The notes below the pieces were generated by a model. The model did no database searches. It saw nothing but the letters and a program-made list of their open reading frames with translations, and was not told the DNA's origin. Source: Rhodobacter sp. (GTDB lineage: Bacteria > Pseudomonadota > Alphaproteobacteria > Rhodobacterales > Rhodobacteraceae). Taken from it: a stretch of 64,000 bases of DNA. The DNA lies in NCBI GenBank assembly GCA_020637595.1, contig JACKKE010000011.1:1-64000 (forward strand), written 5' to 3'. Positions 35,154-43,881 of the stretch are shown here, piece after piece (position 1 is the stretch's first letter; each line of letters starts with the position of its first letter). The translations under genes were made by a program, and so were the position numbers.

Positions 35154-35587
35154 CGAATCACCCCGGCCAGGAACGAGGCATCGCCGTCGTTGCCCAGCAC
35201 CTGCACCGCCGTATCGGGCGCCATCCAGACCGCGTCATGGCCGGGCTCGGTCGGGGCCGAGATCCGCCGCACCGGCCGCGCCAGGTAGATCATGCACAGC
35301 TTTTCCGCCCAAAGGTCGTATTCCGGCATGTAGGTGAACCGCCGGAACGTGCCCAGCCGCCGGGCCGGGCCGATATGCCAGCCGGTTTCCTCATAGACCT
35401 CGCGGTGCAGGGCCTGAACGGGCGACTCGCCGGGGTCGATACCGCCGCCGGGCAGCTGGAACTCGGGCCAGGGCTGGTCCTGATGGGTCAGCAGAACCTC
35501 GCCGTCGCGCCACAGCACGGCATAGGCCCCGGCGCGGCGGCGATAGCGGCGGCCGGTCTCGGGCGGGGTGCCATAGCGCGGAATCAT
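35141..35587 (-). CDS. Nudix hydrolase
   Basis: 148 residues from ATG 35587 with AAGGATT upstream. The Nudix box reads GGGIDPGES...REVYEETG, with the metal-binding Glu pair. It hydrolyses a nucleoside-diphosphate-linked compound; the substrate is not readable. The longer frame to 35647 was rejected. It overlaps the L,D-transpeptidase gene by 13 bp and is divergent from hslO. Confidence 0.87.
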   Translation of the reverse strand: MIPRYGTPPETGRRYRRRAGAYAVLWRDGEVLLTHQDQPWPEFQLPGGGIDPGESPVQALHREVYEETGWHIGPARRLGTFRRFTYMPEYDLWAEKLCMIYLARPVRRISAPTEPGHDAVWMAPDTAVQVLGNDGDASFLAGVIRWLR

Positions 35588-35627
35588 CGCGAATCCTTCC
35601 GTTGCGGGGGGCGAATCAGCTTTGCCC

Positions 35628-35656
35628 CTTGGCCCTGAGCGTTGCATTCCTATATG
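35628..35656 (+). promoter_or_regulatory. Putative heat-shock-type promoter of hslO
   Basis: CTTGGC (35628-35633) is followed after 15 bases by CCTATATG (35649-35656). The downstream box fits the alphaproteobacterial sigma-32 element CYTATNT and also resembles a sigma-70 -10 (TATATG). It lies about 40 bp before the hslO start. This fits the heat/oxidative-stress role of Hsp33 but rests on short motifs. Confidence 0.4.
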
Positions 35657-35694
35657 ACGACCGCAAAGCCAAGCCCCTGACGTGAAGGTTTCCC

Positions 35695-36687
35695 ATGACT
35701 CTCGGTGCGCAAATCGCCTGGGATGACACCATCCTGCCGTTTCAACTGGACAAGGCCGACGTGCGCGGCCGTGTCGCCCGTGTGGATGGCGTGCTCGACA
35801 CCGTGTTGTCGCAGCACCGCTATCCCGCGCCCATCGAAGACCTGGTGGCCGAGGCCGTCCTGCTGACCGCGATGATCGGCCAGACGCTGAAGCTGCGCTG
35901 GCGGCTGTCGCTGCAGGTGCGCGGCAAGGGCGCGGCGCGGCTGGTCGCCACCGACTATTACGCGCCGACCGAAGACGGCGGCCCCGCGCGCATCCGCGCC
36001 TGGGCCAGCTTCGACAGCGAACGCCTCAGCCTGACCGAGCCCGGCTTTGGTCAGATCGGCGAAGGCTATCTGGCGATCATCATCGACCAGGGCGAGGGGA
36101 TGCAGCCCTATCAGGGCATCACCCCGATCGCCGGCCAGTCGCTGTCCGAATGCGCCGAGGCCTATTTCGCCCAGTCCGAACAGCTGCCGACGCGGTTTTC
36201 CACCGCCTATGGCCGTTCGCTGATGCCGGGCAAGCCCGAGCACTGGCGCGCCGGCGGCGTGATGCTGCAGCACATGCCCAAGGCCAGCCCGCACGCCCAG
36301 GGCGAGGCCACCGGCGAGGGCGGGCTGCTGCACGCCCGCGATCTGGTGCAGGGCGAGGATGCCGAGAACTGGACCCGCGCCAACATCCTGCTGGACACCG
36401 TCGAGGAACTGGAGCTGATCGGCCCCTCGGTGCATCCGACCGACCTGCTGCTGCGGCTCTTCAACGAGGAATCGCCGCGCGTCTATGACCCGCAGCGGAT
36501 CGAATTCGGCTGCTCGTGTTCCGAAGACAAGGTGCGTCAGTCGCTGTCGATCTACTCGGCCAAGGACATCGCCCACATGACCACGGAGGAAGGCACCGTG
36601 ACCGCCGACTGTCAGTTCTGCGGTGCGCATTACGTGCTGGACCCGAAAACCGTGGGCTTTGAGGCGGTCACGGATGGCAACGCCTGA
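35695..36687 (+). CDS. hslO: Hsp33 redox-regulated chaperone
   Basis: 330 residues. It is activated by oxidation plus heat to hold unfolding proteins. The zinc-binding redox cysteines are C273, C275 (FGCSCSED) and C306, C309 (CQFC), in the expected CXC-X30-CXXC arrangement. ATG 35695 has GAAGG upstream. It overlaps the following Nudix gene by 14 bp, and a CCA-transferase gene follows, forming a rightward operon. Confidence 0.96.
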   Translation: MTLGAQIAWDDTILPFQLDKADVRGRVARVDGVLDTVLSQHRYPAPIEDLVAEAVLLTAMIGQTLKLRWRLSLQVRGKGAARLVATDYYAPTEDGGPARIRAWASFDSERLSLTEPGFGQIGEGYLAIIIDQGEGMQPYQGITPIAGQSLSECAEAYFAQSEQLPTRFSTAYGRSLMPGKPEHWRAGGVMLQHMPKASPHAQGEATGEGGLLHARDLVQGEDAENWTRANILLDTVEELELIGPSVHPTDLLLRLFNEESPRVYDPQRIEFGCSCSEDKVRQSLSIYSAKDIAHMTTEEGTVTADCQFCGAHYVLDPKTVGFEAVTDGNA

Positions 36688-37270
36688 GATCCTGGACCGC
36701 GTGGTGCGGGCGCTGGGGGCGCCGGGGCCGGAATCGAGCGATTTCGACCTGAACCCGGCGTTCCGCCCCGAAGGGCGCGTGTTGCGCCCCGCGGCGGTCC
36801 TGATCGCCCTGGCCGAGCGCCCGCAGGGGCTGTCGGTGGTGCTGACCAAGCGTGCCTCGGGGCTGAAGCACCATCCCGGCCAGATCGCCTTTCCGGGTGG
36901 CAAGGTCGATGCCACAGACGCCGACCCCACCGCCGCCGCCCTGCGCGAGGCGCATGAAGAGGTCGGCCTGCCCCCGGCCAGTGTCCGGGTTCTGGGCACG
37001 ATGGCCACGCATGAAACCGTCACCGGGTTCAACGTGACCCCGGTGTTGGGCCATGTCAGAGACGCTTTTGCCCCCGTGGTCGAGGCCGGCGAGGTCGAAG
37101 AGGCGTTCTTCGTGCCGCTCTCGCATCTGCTGGAGCCCGCGAACTATTCCATCCAGCGGCGGCGCTGGCTGGGGCAGTGGCGGGCCTATTACACCGTGCC
37201 CTGGGGGCCCTATTACATCTGGGGCGCAACGGCGCGGATGCTCAGGGCCCTGGCGGCGAGGGTTGGATGA
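36674..37270 (+). CDS. Nudix hydrolase, CoA pyrophosphatase-like
   Basis: 198 residues. HHPGQIAFPGGKVDATD followed by AALREAHEEVGLPP is the combined UPF0035/CoA-diphosphatase and Nudix signature (NudL type). It is predicted to cleave coenzyme A or acyl-CoA to 4'-phosphopantetheine and 3',5'-ADP. ATG 36674 was chosen because upstream residues belong to hslO. It overlaps hslO by 14 bp and cca by 4 bp. Confidence 0.9.
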   Translation: MATPEILDRVVRALGAPGPESSDFDLNPAFRPEGRVLRPAAVLIALAERPQGLSVVLTKRASGLKHHPGQIAFPGGKVDATDADPTAAALREAHEEVGLPPASVRVLGTMATHETVTGFNVTPVLGHVRDAFAPVVEAGEVEEAFFVPLSHLLEPANYSIQRRRWLGQWRAYYTVPWGPYYIWGATARMLRALAARVG

Positions 37271-38418
37271 AGGTTTCGGGCCCCTGGCTGGACAATCCCC
37301 ACGCCCAGGCGGTTCTGGGGATGCTGACCGCGGGCGGCTATCACGCGCTGGTGGTGGGCGGTTGCGTGCGCAATTCGCTTCTGGGTGTGCCGGTGACGGA
37401 TGTCGACATCGCCACCGATGCGCTGCCGGAAATCGTCTCTAACCTTGCGGAAAACGCGGGTTTGCGGCCAGTTCCGACCGGCATCGCGCATGGCACCGTG
37501 ACGGTGGTGTCGGGCGGCGAGGGGTTTGAGGTCACCAGCTTTCGCCATGACGAGGAGACCTTTGGCCGCCACGCCCGGGTGTCCTTTGGCGCGGACCTGA
37601 AACAGGATGCCTCGCGCCGCGATTTCACGATGAACGCGCTTTATGCGCAGGCAGACGGCACGGTCGTGGACCCGCTGGGCGGCGTGCGCGACCTGCAGGC
37701 GCGGCGGGTGCGCTTTGTCGGCGATGCCGATGCCCGCATCCGCGAAGATTACCTGCGCATCCTGCGGTTCTTCCGGTTTCATGCGCAATACGGCGACCCC
37801 GATGGCGGTCTGGACCCTGAGGCACTGGCCGCCTGTGCCGAACATTCCGCCATGTTAGAGACGCTTTCGCGCGAGCGGGTGACCGCCGAACTGCGAAAAC
37901 TGCTGGCTGCGCGCGACCCCGCTCCCGCAGTCGCGGCGATGGCGCAGACCGGGGTGCTGGCGCATCTGCTGCCGGGCGCCAACCCCGCCGCGCTGCCGAT
38001 CCTCGTCCATCTGGAAGCCGGTTCGCCGGGCGGCTGGTTGCGGCGGCTGGCGGTGCTGGGCGGTCAGGCCGTGCATCTGCGCCTGTCGCGGGCCGAGGCC
38101 AAGGATTTGGAGCGCCTGCAAACCGCGCTGGGCCGCGCCGACCGCCCCGCCGCGCTGGGCTATCGGCTGGGCGCTGAGCTGGGCGCGGATGTGACCCTGG
38201 CGCGCGCCGCCCTGTTCGAGGAACATCTGCCCGAGGGCTGGCAGGATGATGTGGCCCGGGGTGCCGCACAGACCTTCCCGCTGAAACCCGCCGATCTGAT
38301 GCCGGTCTATCAAGGGCCGGACCTGGGCATGGCGCTGAAACGTGCCGAAGCCCATTGGCTGGCGCAGGATTTCGCCCCCACCCGGGCCGAACTCAAATCC
38401 CTTCTGGGGCTGGCCTAG
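37267..38418 (+). CDS. CCA tRNA nucleotidyltransferase / poly(A) polymerase family
   Basis: 383 residues. The class II nucleotidyltransferase head has VVGGCVRNSLLG and the catalytic DVDIATDALP, then RRDFTMNALY and the RNA-binding RIREDYLRILRFFRFHAQYG. It adds or repairs the tRNA 3' CCA end. The ATG overlaps the preceding stop (ATGA). The C-terminal region is variable, as in alphaproteobacterial homologues. Confidence 0.93.
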   Translation: MKVSGPWLDNPHAQAVLGMLTAGGYHALVVGGCVRNSLLGVPVTDVDIATDALPEIVSNLAENAGLRPVPTGIAHGTVTVVSGGEGFEVTSFRHDEETFGRHARVSFGADLKQDASRRDFTMNALYAQADGTVVDPLGGVRDLQARRVRFVGDADARIREDYLRILRFFRFHAQYGDPDGGLDPEALAACAEHSAMLETLSRERVTAELRKLLAARDPAPAVAAMAQTGVLAHLLPGANPAALPILVHLEAGSPGGWLRRLAVLGGQAVHLRLSRAEAKDLERLQTALGRADRPAALGYRLGAELGADVTLARAALFEEHLPEGWQDDVARGAAQTFPLKPADLMPVYQGPDLGMALKRAEAHWLAQDFAPTRAELKSLLGLA

Positions 38419-38465
38419 CCCCCTCAAGCGGCCTAGATTGCCTTCACAGGTTAAGGATCGGCCGC

Positions 38466-40307
38466 GTGTTCCAGTTTTTCGAAAACCTGGTGGACCCCTA
38501 TGTCCCCTATCCGCAGACCGACGCCCCGCCGCGTCGCCTCTGGCCGTTCCTGCGCCAATACATGCAGCCGTTCCGCGCGCTGTTTGCCGTTACCGGCGTG
38601 GTGTCGGTGGTGGTCGCCTTCGTGGAGATCGGCCTGCTGTGGTATCTGGGGCGGATCGTTGACCTGCTCGAGCGCGTCGGCGTCGACGGATTCTGGCAGG
38701 TGCAGGGTCTGGAACTGGCCCTGGCCGCCGGGTTCCTGCTGCTGGTCCGCCCGGTTCTGCAGATCGTCAGCGTCGGGTTGATCAACAACGCGATCCTGCC
38801 GAATTTCGGCACGCTGATCCGCTGGCGCGCGCATCGCCATGTGCTGCGCCAGTCGGTCGGCTGGTTCGAAAACGATTTCGCCGGGCGCATCGCCAACCGG
38901 ATCATGCAGGCCCCGCCCGCCGCGGGCGAGGCGGTGTTCCAGGTCTTTGACGCGATGAGCTATTCCATCGCCTATATCGTCGGCGCCGGCGTGCTGCTGA
39001 TGGGGGCCGATCCGCGGCTGGTGCTGCCGCTGCTGGCCTGGCTGGTGCTCTATGCGGCGCTGATGCGCTGGACGATCACCCGGATTGGTCCTGCGTCCAA
39101 GATCGCGTCGGATGCACGCTCCGCGATCACCGGGCGGGTGGTCGATGCCTATACCAACATCCATTCGGTCAAGCTCTTCGCGCAGGCCGATCACGAGACC
39201 CTCTATGCCCGCGAGGCAATCGAGCACGCGCGCAAGACGTTCCAGCGGGAGATGCGGCTCTATACCTTGATGGATCTGGGGCTGGTCACGCTGAACGGGT
39301 TCCTGATCGTTGCGGTTGTCGGCTGGGCGATCTGGCTGTGGTCGGCGGGCAATGCCACGCTGGGGATCGTTGCCGCGGCCTCGGCGTTGGTGCTGCGGCT
39401 CAATGCGATGACCGGCTGGATCATGTGGGCGGTGAGTTCGTTTTTCCGCAACCTCGGCGTGGTGGCCGAGGGGATGGAGACCATCGCCCAGCCAATCACC
39501 CTGACCGACGCGCCGGGGGCAAAGCCGCTGGAATTCCGCGACGGGCGGATCGAGATGCAGCACGTCACCCACCATTACGGACGGGGCGCGGGCGGGCTGC
39601 AGGATGTCACCCTGACGATCCAGTCCGGCGAGCGGATCGGGCTGGTCGGGCGCTCGGGTGCCGGGAAATCGACGCTGGTGAAGCTGCTTTTGCGGTTCTA
39701 CGACAGCGAAGGCGGGCGCATCCTGATCGACGGGCAGGACATCACCGCGGTGACCCAGGACAGCCTGCGCGCGCAGATCGGCATGGTGCAGCAGGACACG
39801 GCGCTGCTGCATCGCTCGGTGCGGGAAAACATCCTCTATGGCCGCGACGGCGCGACCGAGGCCGAGATGCTGGCCGCCGCGCGCCGGGCCGAGGCCGACG
39901 GGTTCATCGAGACGCTGAGCGACGCCGACGGGCGGCGTGGGTTCGAGGCCCGGGTGGGTGAGCGCGGCGTCAAGCTGTCGGGCGGGCAGCGCCAGCGTAT
40001 CGCCATCGCCCGGGTGATCCTGAAGGACGCGCCGATTCTGGTGCTGGACGAGGCGACCAGCGCCTTGGACAGCGAGATCGAGGCAGCGATCCAGGAGACG
40101 CTGTATGGCGTGATGGAGGGCAAGACGGTGATCGCCATCGCGCACCGGCTCAGCACCATCGCGCGGATGGACCGGATCGTGGTGATGGATGACGGGCGGA
40201 TCGTCGAGGACGGCACGCATGAGGCGCTGCTGGCCGCGGGCGGGCTTTATGCCCGGTTCTGGGCGCGGCAATCGGGGGGATTCATCGGCACCGACGACGC
40301 CGGTTGA
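38466..40307 (+). CDS. ABC transporter, fused membrane-ATPase half-transporter (first of tandem pair)
   Basis: 613 residues from GTG 38466, which has AAGGA eight bases upstream; the open frame overlapping cca was trimmed. About six membrane helices occupy residues 30-330 with the marker RQSVGWFENDFAGRIANRIM. The ATPase has Walker A GRSGAGKSTLVKLLL, signature LSGGQRQRIAIAR and Walker B ILVLDEATSALD. This is the MsbA/multidrug exporter class. A similar protein is encoded just downstream, so a heterodimeric exporter is likely. The cargo is unknown. Confidence 0.92.
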   Translation: MFQFFENLVDPYVPYPQTDAPPRRLWPFLRQYMQPFRALFAVTGVVSVVVAFVEIGLLWYLGRIVDLLERVGVDGFWQVQGLELALAAGFLLLVRPVLQIVSVGLINNAILPNFGTLIRWRAHRHVLRQSVGWFENDFAGRIANRIMQAPPAAGEAVFQVFDAMSYSIAYIVGAGVLLMGADPRLVLPLLAWLVLYAALMRWTITRIGPASKIASDARSAITGRVVDAYTNIHSVKLFAQADHETLYAREAIEHARKTFQREMRLYTLMDLGLVTLNGFLIVAVVGWAIWLWSAGNATLGIVAAASALVLRLNAMTGWIMWAVSSFFRNLGVVAEGMETIAQPITLTDAPGAKPLEFRDGRIEMQHVTHHYGRGAGGLQDVTLTIQSGERIGLVGRSGAGKSTLVKLLLRFYDSEGGRILIDGQDITAVTQDSLRAQIGMVQQDTALLHRSVRENILYGRDGATEAEMLAAARRAEADGFIETLSDADGRRGFEARVGERGVKLSGGQRQRIAIARVILKDAPILVLDEATSALDSEIEAAIQETLYGVMEGKTVIAIAHRLSTIARMDRIVVMDDGRIVEDGTHEALLAAGGLYARFWARQSGGFIGTDDAG

Positions 40308-40316
40308 GGCCGGAGG

Positions 40317-40373
40317 CACGGGGGGCGCTGCCCCCCGTGACCCCCCGGGCGTATTTGAGGCAAGATGAAAGGG
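40317..40373 (+). repeat. Intergenic GC-hairpin repeat, copy B (between the two ABC transporter genes)
   Basis: CACGGGGGG-CGCTG-CCCCCCGTG (9-bp stem) is followed by CCCCCCGGGCGTATTT-GAGG-CAAGATG. This is the most divergent copy of the element also found at 28485, 53479 and 62936. It begins 10 bp after the first ABC gene's stop and is in that gene's orientation. It lies only 23 bp before the second gene's ATG, so it may tune the relative expression of the two halves. Confidence 0.75.
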
Positions 40374-40395
40374 CGCAGATCTCTGCGTGGATTGC

Positions 40396-42231
40396 ATGGC
40401 ACTGTCGACGCTGATTTCCCCGTTCCGCCCCGCCGAGGGGCCGCCGCCGCGAAGCCTGGGGGCCTTTGTGCGGTGGGCCTTGTCCGGGGCCTGGCGGGGG
40501 ATCTGGATTGCCACGGCGATCAGCGTCGTGGGTGGCGTGACCGAGGTGATGGCGGCGCTGATCATGGGCGCGGTGGTCGATGCGGCCAGCGGCGGGGAGG
40601 CGGCGCGGTTCTTTGCCGATCATTGGCCGATGCTGCTGGTCTTTGCCGGGTTCTTCCTGCTGATCCGTCCGCTGGCCTTTGGCCTGAACAGCGCGGCAAA
40701 CTTTCTGACCATTGCGCCCAACATCGACCCGCTGGTGCTGTCGCGGCTCAATCGCTGGACGATGGGGCAGGACATCGGGTTCTTCGACAACGATTTTGCC
40801 GGGCGCATTGCGCAAAAGCAGATCCAGACGGCGCGCGCCCTGACCGAGGTCGTCAGCGAGAGCATCAACACCGTAGCCTTTGCGCTGTCGTCGCTGGTTG
40901 GCTCGGCGGCACTGGTGGGGGCGATCGACTGGCGGCTGGGGGCGTTGCTGGTTCTCTGGTCTGCCGGGTATCTGCTGCTGATCCGGGCCTTCATGCCCTA
41001 TATCCGCAAGCGTAGCGCCGCCCGGGCCGGGGCGCGGGCGATGGTCACCGGGCAGGTTGTCGACACGATTACCAATATCCGCACCGTCAAGCTGTTCGCC
41101 CATTCGCAGCATGAGGATCAGAACGCGCTGACCGCGATGGACAGCTATCGCGGCAAGGTTCTGGCCTATGGCCGGGTGTCCGCGACCTTCCGCGTGGCGC
41201 TGATGCTGACCGCCGGGATCCTGCCGGTGATGCTGGTGGGCGGCACGCTCTGGCTCTGGTCGCAGGGGCATGCCAGCACCGGGGCGATCGTCGCCGCCGG
41301 CACCGTGTCGATCCGGCTGGCGCAGATGACCGGCTGGGTCAGTTTCACGCTGATGGGGATCTATGCCAATATCGGCGAGGTCGAGGACGGCATGCGCACC
41401 CTCTCGGCGCCGCATGCCCTGACCGATGCGCCCGGCGCGGCCGAGATGTCGCCGGCGCTGGGCGAGATCGTTTTCGACGGTGTCAGTTTCGCCTATGGGC
41501 GCAAGACCGGGGGCGTCGACGGGATCACCCTGCGCATCAAGCCGGGCGAGCGGATCGGCGTCGTGGGGGCCTCGGGTGCCGGGAAATCGACGCTGGTTGC
41601 GTTGCTGTTGCGTCTCTATGACACGGAAAAAGGCAGGGTGACCGTTGACGGCCACGATCTGCGCGGCGTGACGCAAGAGAGCCTGCGCCGGCAGATCGGC
41701 ACCGTCACGCAAGATACCGCGATGTTCAATCGCTCGGCGCGCGACAACATCCGTTATGGCCGGCCCGAGGCCTCGGACGCCGAGATCGAGGCGGCCGCCC
41801 GCGCCGCCGAGGCGCATGAGTTCATCCTGGCGCTGCGCGACAATGCCGGGCGCACCGGCTATGACGCACAGCTGGGCGAGCGGGGGGTTCGGCTCTCGGG
41901 CGGGCAGCGGCAGCGGATCGCCATCGCGCGGGCCTTCCTGAAGGATGCGCCGATCTTGATCCTGGATGAGGCGACCAGCGCGCTGGACAGCGAGGTCGAG
42001 GCGCAGATCCAGCAGGCGCTGGCGCGGATCATGGCCGGCAAGACGGTGCTGGCGATCGCGCATCGGCTCAGCACCATTGCGCGGATGGACCGGATCATCG
42101 TCCTTGACGCGGGGCGGATCGTCGAGGATGGCACGCATGAGGCGCTGCTGGCGCTGGGCGGGCGCTATGCCCGGTTCTGGGAGCATCAGTCGGGCGGCTT
42201 CCTGTGCGTGGACGAGGAGGAAGAGGCGTGA
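40396..42231 (+). CDS. ABC transporter, fused membrane-ATPase half-transporter (second of tandem pair)
   Basis: 611 residues from ATG 40396 (a GTG at 40387 is possible). The layout matches its neighbour: membrane domain with MGQDIGFFDNDFAGRIAQKQ, then Walker A GASGAGKSTLVALLL, signature LSGGQRQRIAIAR and Walker B ILILDEATSALD. Both halves keep canonical ATPase motifs, so each could homodimerise, but the tandem arrangement favours a heterodimer. The stop overlaps the next gene by one base (TGATG). Confidence 0.92.
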   Translation: MALSTLISPFRPAEGPPPRSLGAFVRWALSGAWRGIWIATAISVVGGVTEVMAALIMGAVVDAASGGEAARFFADHWPMLLVFAGFFLLIRPLAFGLNSAANFLTIAPNIDPLVLSRLNRWTMGQDIGFFDNDFAGRIAQKQIQTARALTEVVSESINTVAFALSSLVGSAALVGAIDWRLGALLVLWSAGYLLLIRAFMPYIRKRSAARAGARAMVTGQVVDTITNIRTVKLFAHSQHEDQNALTAMDSYRGKVLAYGRVSATFRVALMLTAGILPVMLVGGTLWLWSQGHASTGAIVAAGTVSIRLAQMTGWVSFTLMGIYANIGEVEDGMRTLSAPHALTDAPGAAEMSPALGEIVFDGVSFAYGRKTGGVDGITLRIKPGERIGVVGASGAGKSTLVALLLRLYDTEKGRVTVDGHDLRGVTQESLRRQIGTVTQDTAMFNRSARDNIRYGRPEASDAEIEAAARAAEAHEFILALRDNAGRTGYDAQLGERGVRLSGGQRQRIAIARAFLKDAPILILDEATSALDSEVEAQIQQALARIMAGKTVLAIAHRLSTIARMDRIIVLDAGRIVEDGTHEALLALGGRYARFWEHQSGGFLCVDEEEEA

Positions 42232-42650
42232 TGGATCTGGAGACGGTGGATGCCGCCAGCTTTGGCCGCAGCCTGCGCGGGGTCGGCGTCAATCTGCTGT
42301 GCCGCGATGTGCCGGCGGTTGCGCGGTTCCTGGGCAATTGCTTTGGCCTGTCGGTGCATCGGCTGTCCGGCGATTTTGCGCTGGTCCGGCATGGCGATGC
42401 GCTGATCCAGCTGCATTCCGACGCGACCTATGGCGCGCATCCGCTGTCAGGCCTGCTGCCGGAAAACCCGCCGCGCGGGACCGGGGTGCAGCTCTATCTC
42501 TTTGGAATCGACCCTGACATGGCGGTTTTGCGTGCCGAGGCCGCGGGCGGAACCGTGATCGAGGAGCCGCGGGCCAAGCCCCACGGGCTGCGCGAGGCGA
42601 CGATCCTGTCGCCCGAGGGCCACGCCTTTTCCCCGGCGGTGCCGGCATGA
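42231..42650 (+). CDS. VOC (glyoxalase/bleomycin-resistance fold) protein
   Basis: 139 residues. The pattern GVGVNLLCRDVPAVARFLGNCFGL followed by FALVRHGDALIQLH and a second half ending in ATILSPEGHAF fits the paired beta-alpha-beta-beta-beta modules of the vicinal-oxygen-chelate family. The reaction is not assignable. ATG 42231 overlaps the ABC transporter stop, and the stop overlaps the RNA methyltransferase start by 4 bp. Confidence 0.8.
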   Translation: MDLETVDAASFGRSLRGVGVNLLCRDVPAVARFLGNCFGLSVHRLSGDFALVRHGDALIQLHSDATYGAHPLSGLLPENPPRGTGVQLYLFGIDPDMAVLRAEAAGGTVIEEPRAKPHGLREATILSPEGHAFSPAVPA

Positions 42651-43864
42651 TCACCGTCGAGCGTCTGACCCTGCGTGCCGAAGGGGTCGGCGGTGGCCTG
42701 ACCATCGCCCGTGCCCTGCCCGGTGAGGTGGTCGAGGGCGACGTGGTGGACGGCCGGATCGCCCAACCGCGTATTGTCACCCCCTCGCCCGACCGGGTGG
42801 CCGCGCCCTGCCGGCATTACAAATCCTGCGGCGGCTGTGCGTTGATGCATGCCTCGGACGGGTTCGTTGCCAACTGGAAGCAGGAGGTCGTGCAGTCCGC
42901 GCTGGCCGCGCAGGGGATCGAGGCGCCGTTTCGCCCGATCCTGACCTCGCCGCCGCAAAGTCGCCGCCGCGCGACACTGGCCGGACGGCGGCTGAAGGCC
43001 GGTGCGCTGGTCGGGTTCCACGCGCGCGCCTCGGACACAGTGACGGCGATCCCGGAGTGCCGGCTCCTCGACCCGGCGCTGATCGCGGCGATCCCGGCCT
43101 GCGAGGCGCTGGTCATCGCCGGGGGCTCGCGCAAGGGCGAGGTCAAGCTGACCGTCACGCGCTTTGACCAGGGGGTCGAGGTGGCGGTGACCGGGGGCAA
43201 GCCGCTGGATACCGCGTTGCGCATCGACTTGCCGCAGATCGCCGGGCAGCACGGGCTGGCGCGCCTCGCCTGGGATGATGAGGTGCTGTTGCAGACCGAG
43301 CCGCCGACGCTGACGATGGGGCCGGCGCGGGTCTCGCCGCCGCCTGGGGCCTTTCTGCAGGCCACGCCGCAGGGCGAGGCGGCGCTGCTGGCTGCGGTGC
43401 GCGAGGCGGTGGGCGAGGCCGGGCGGATTGCCGATCTCTTTGCCGGTTGCGGCACCTTTGCCCTGCCACTGGCCACCCGGGCCGAGTTGCACGCGGTCGA
43501 GGGGGCCAAGCCGCTGCTGGCCGCACTGGACCGGGGCTGGCGCGGGGCGCGGGGGGTGAAGCAGGTAACGACCGAGGCACGCGACCTGTTCCGCCGGCCA
43601 CTTCTGCCCGACGAGCTGGCGCGCTTCGATGCCGTGGTGATCGACCCGCCGCGCGCCGGGGCCGAGGCGCAGATCGCGGAACTGGCGCGCAGCGGCGTGC
43701 CGGTGATCGCCCATGTCAGCTGCAACCCGGTCACTTTTGCCCGTGATGCGAAAACCCTCATCGCGGCAGGGTATCGGCTGGATTGGGTGCAGGTCGTCGA
43801 TCAATTTCGCTGGTCGGCGCATGTCGAGCTTGCCGCCCGCTTTTCGCGCAACCATATGGCCTGA
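42647..43864 (+). CDS. Class I SAM-dependent RNA m5U methyltransferase (TrmA/RlmD/RlmC-like)
   Basis: 405 residues. An N-terminal TRAM-like domain is followed by the iron-sulfur cysteines CRHYKSCGGC and a further Cys near residue 146. The methyltransferase core has DLFAGCGTFALPLA, VVIDPPRAGAEAQ (catalytic region) and HVSCNPVTFARD with the nucleophilic Cys. It is predicted to make 5-methyluridine in rRNA or tRNA; the target nucleotide cannot be told. It starts within the VOC gene (ATGA overlap). Confidence 0.9.
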   Translation: MITVERLTLRAEGVGGGLTIARALPGEVVEGDVVDGRIAQPRIVTPSPDRVAAPCRHYKSCGGCALMHASDGFVANWKQEVVQSALAAQGIEAPFRPILTSPPQSRRRATLAGRRLKAGALVGFHARASDTVTAIPECRLLDPALIAAIPACEALVIAGGSRKGEVKLTVTRFDQGVEVAVTGGKPLDTALRIDLPQIAGQHGLARLAWDDEVLLQTEPPTLTMGPARVSPPPGAFLQATPQGEAALLAAVREAVGEAGRIADLFAGCGTFALPLATRAELHAVEGAKPLLAALDRGWRGARGVKQVTTEARDLFRRPLLPDELARFDAVVIDPPRAGAEAQIAELARSGVPVIAHVSCNPVTFARDAKTLIAAGYRLDWVQVVDQFRWSAHVELAARFSRNHMA

Positions 43865-43881
43865 AAACCAACAGGCTGGCC

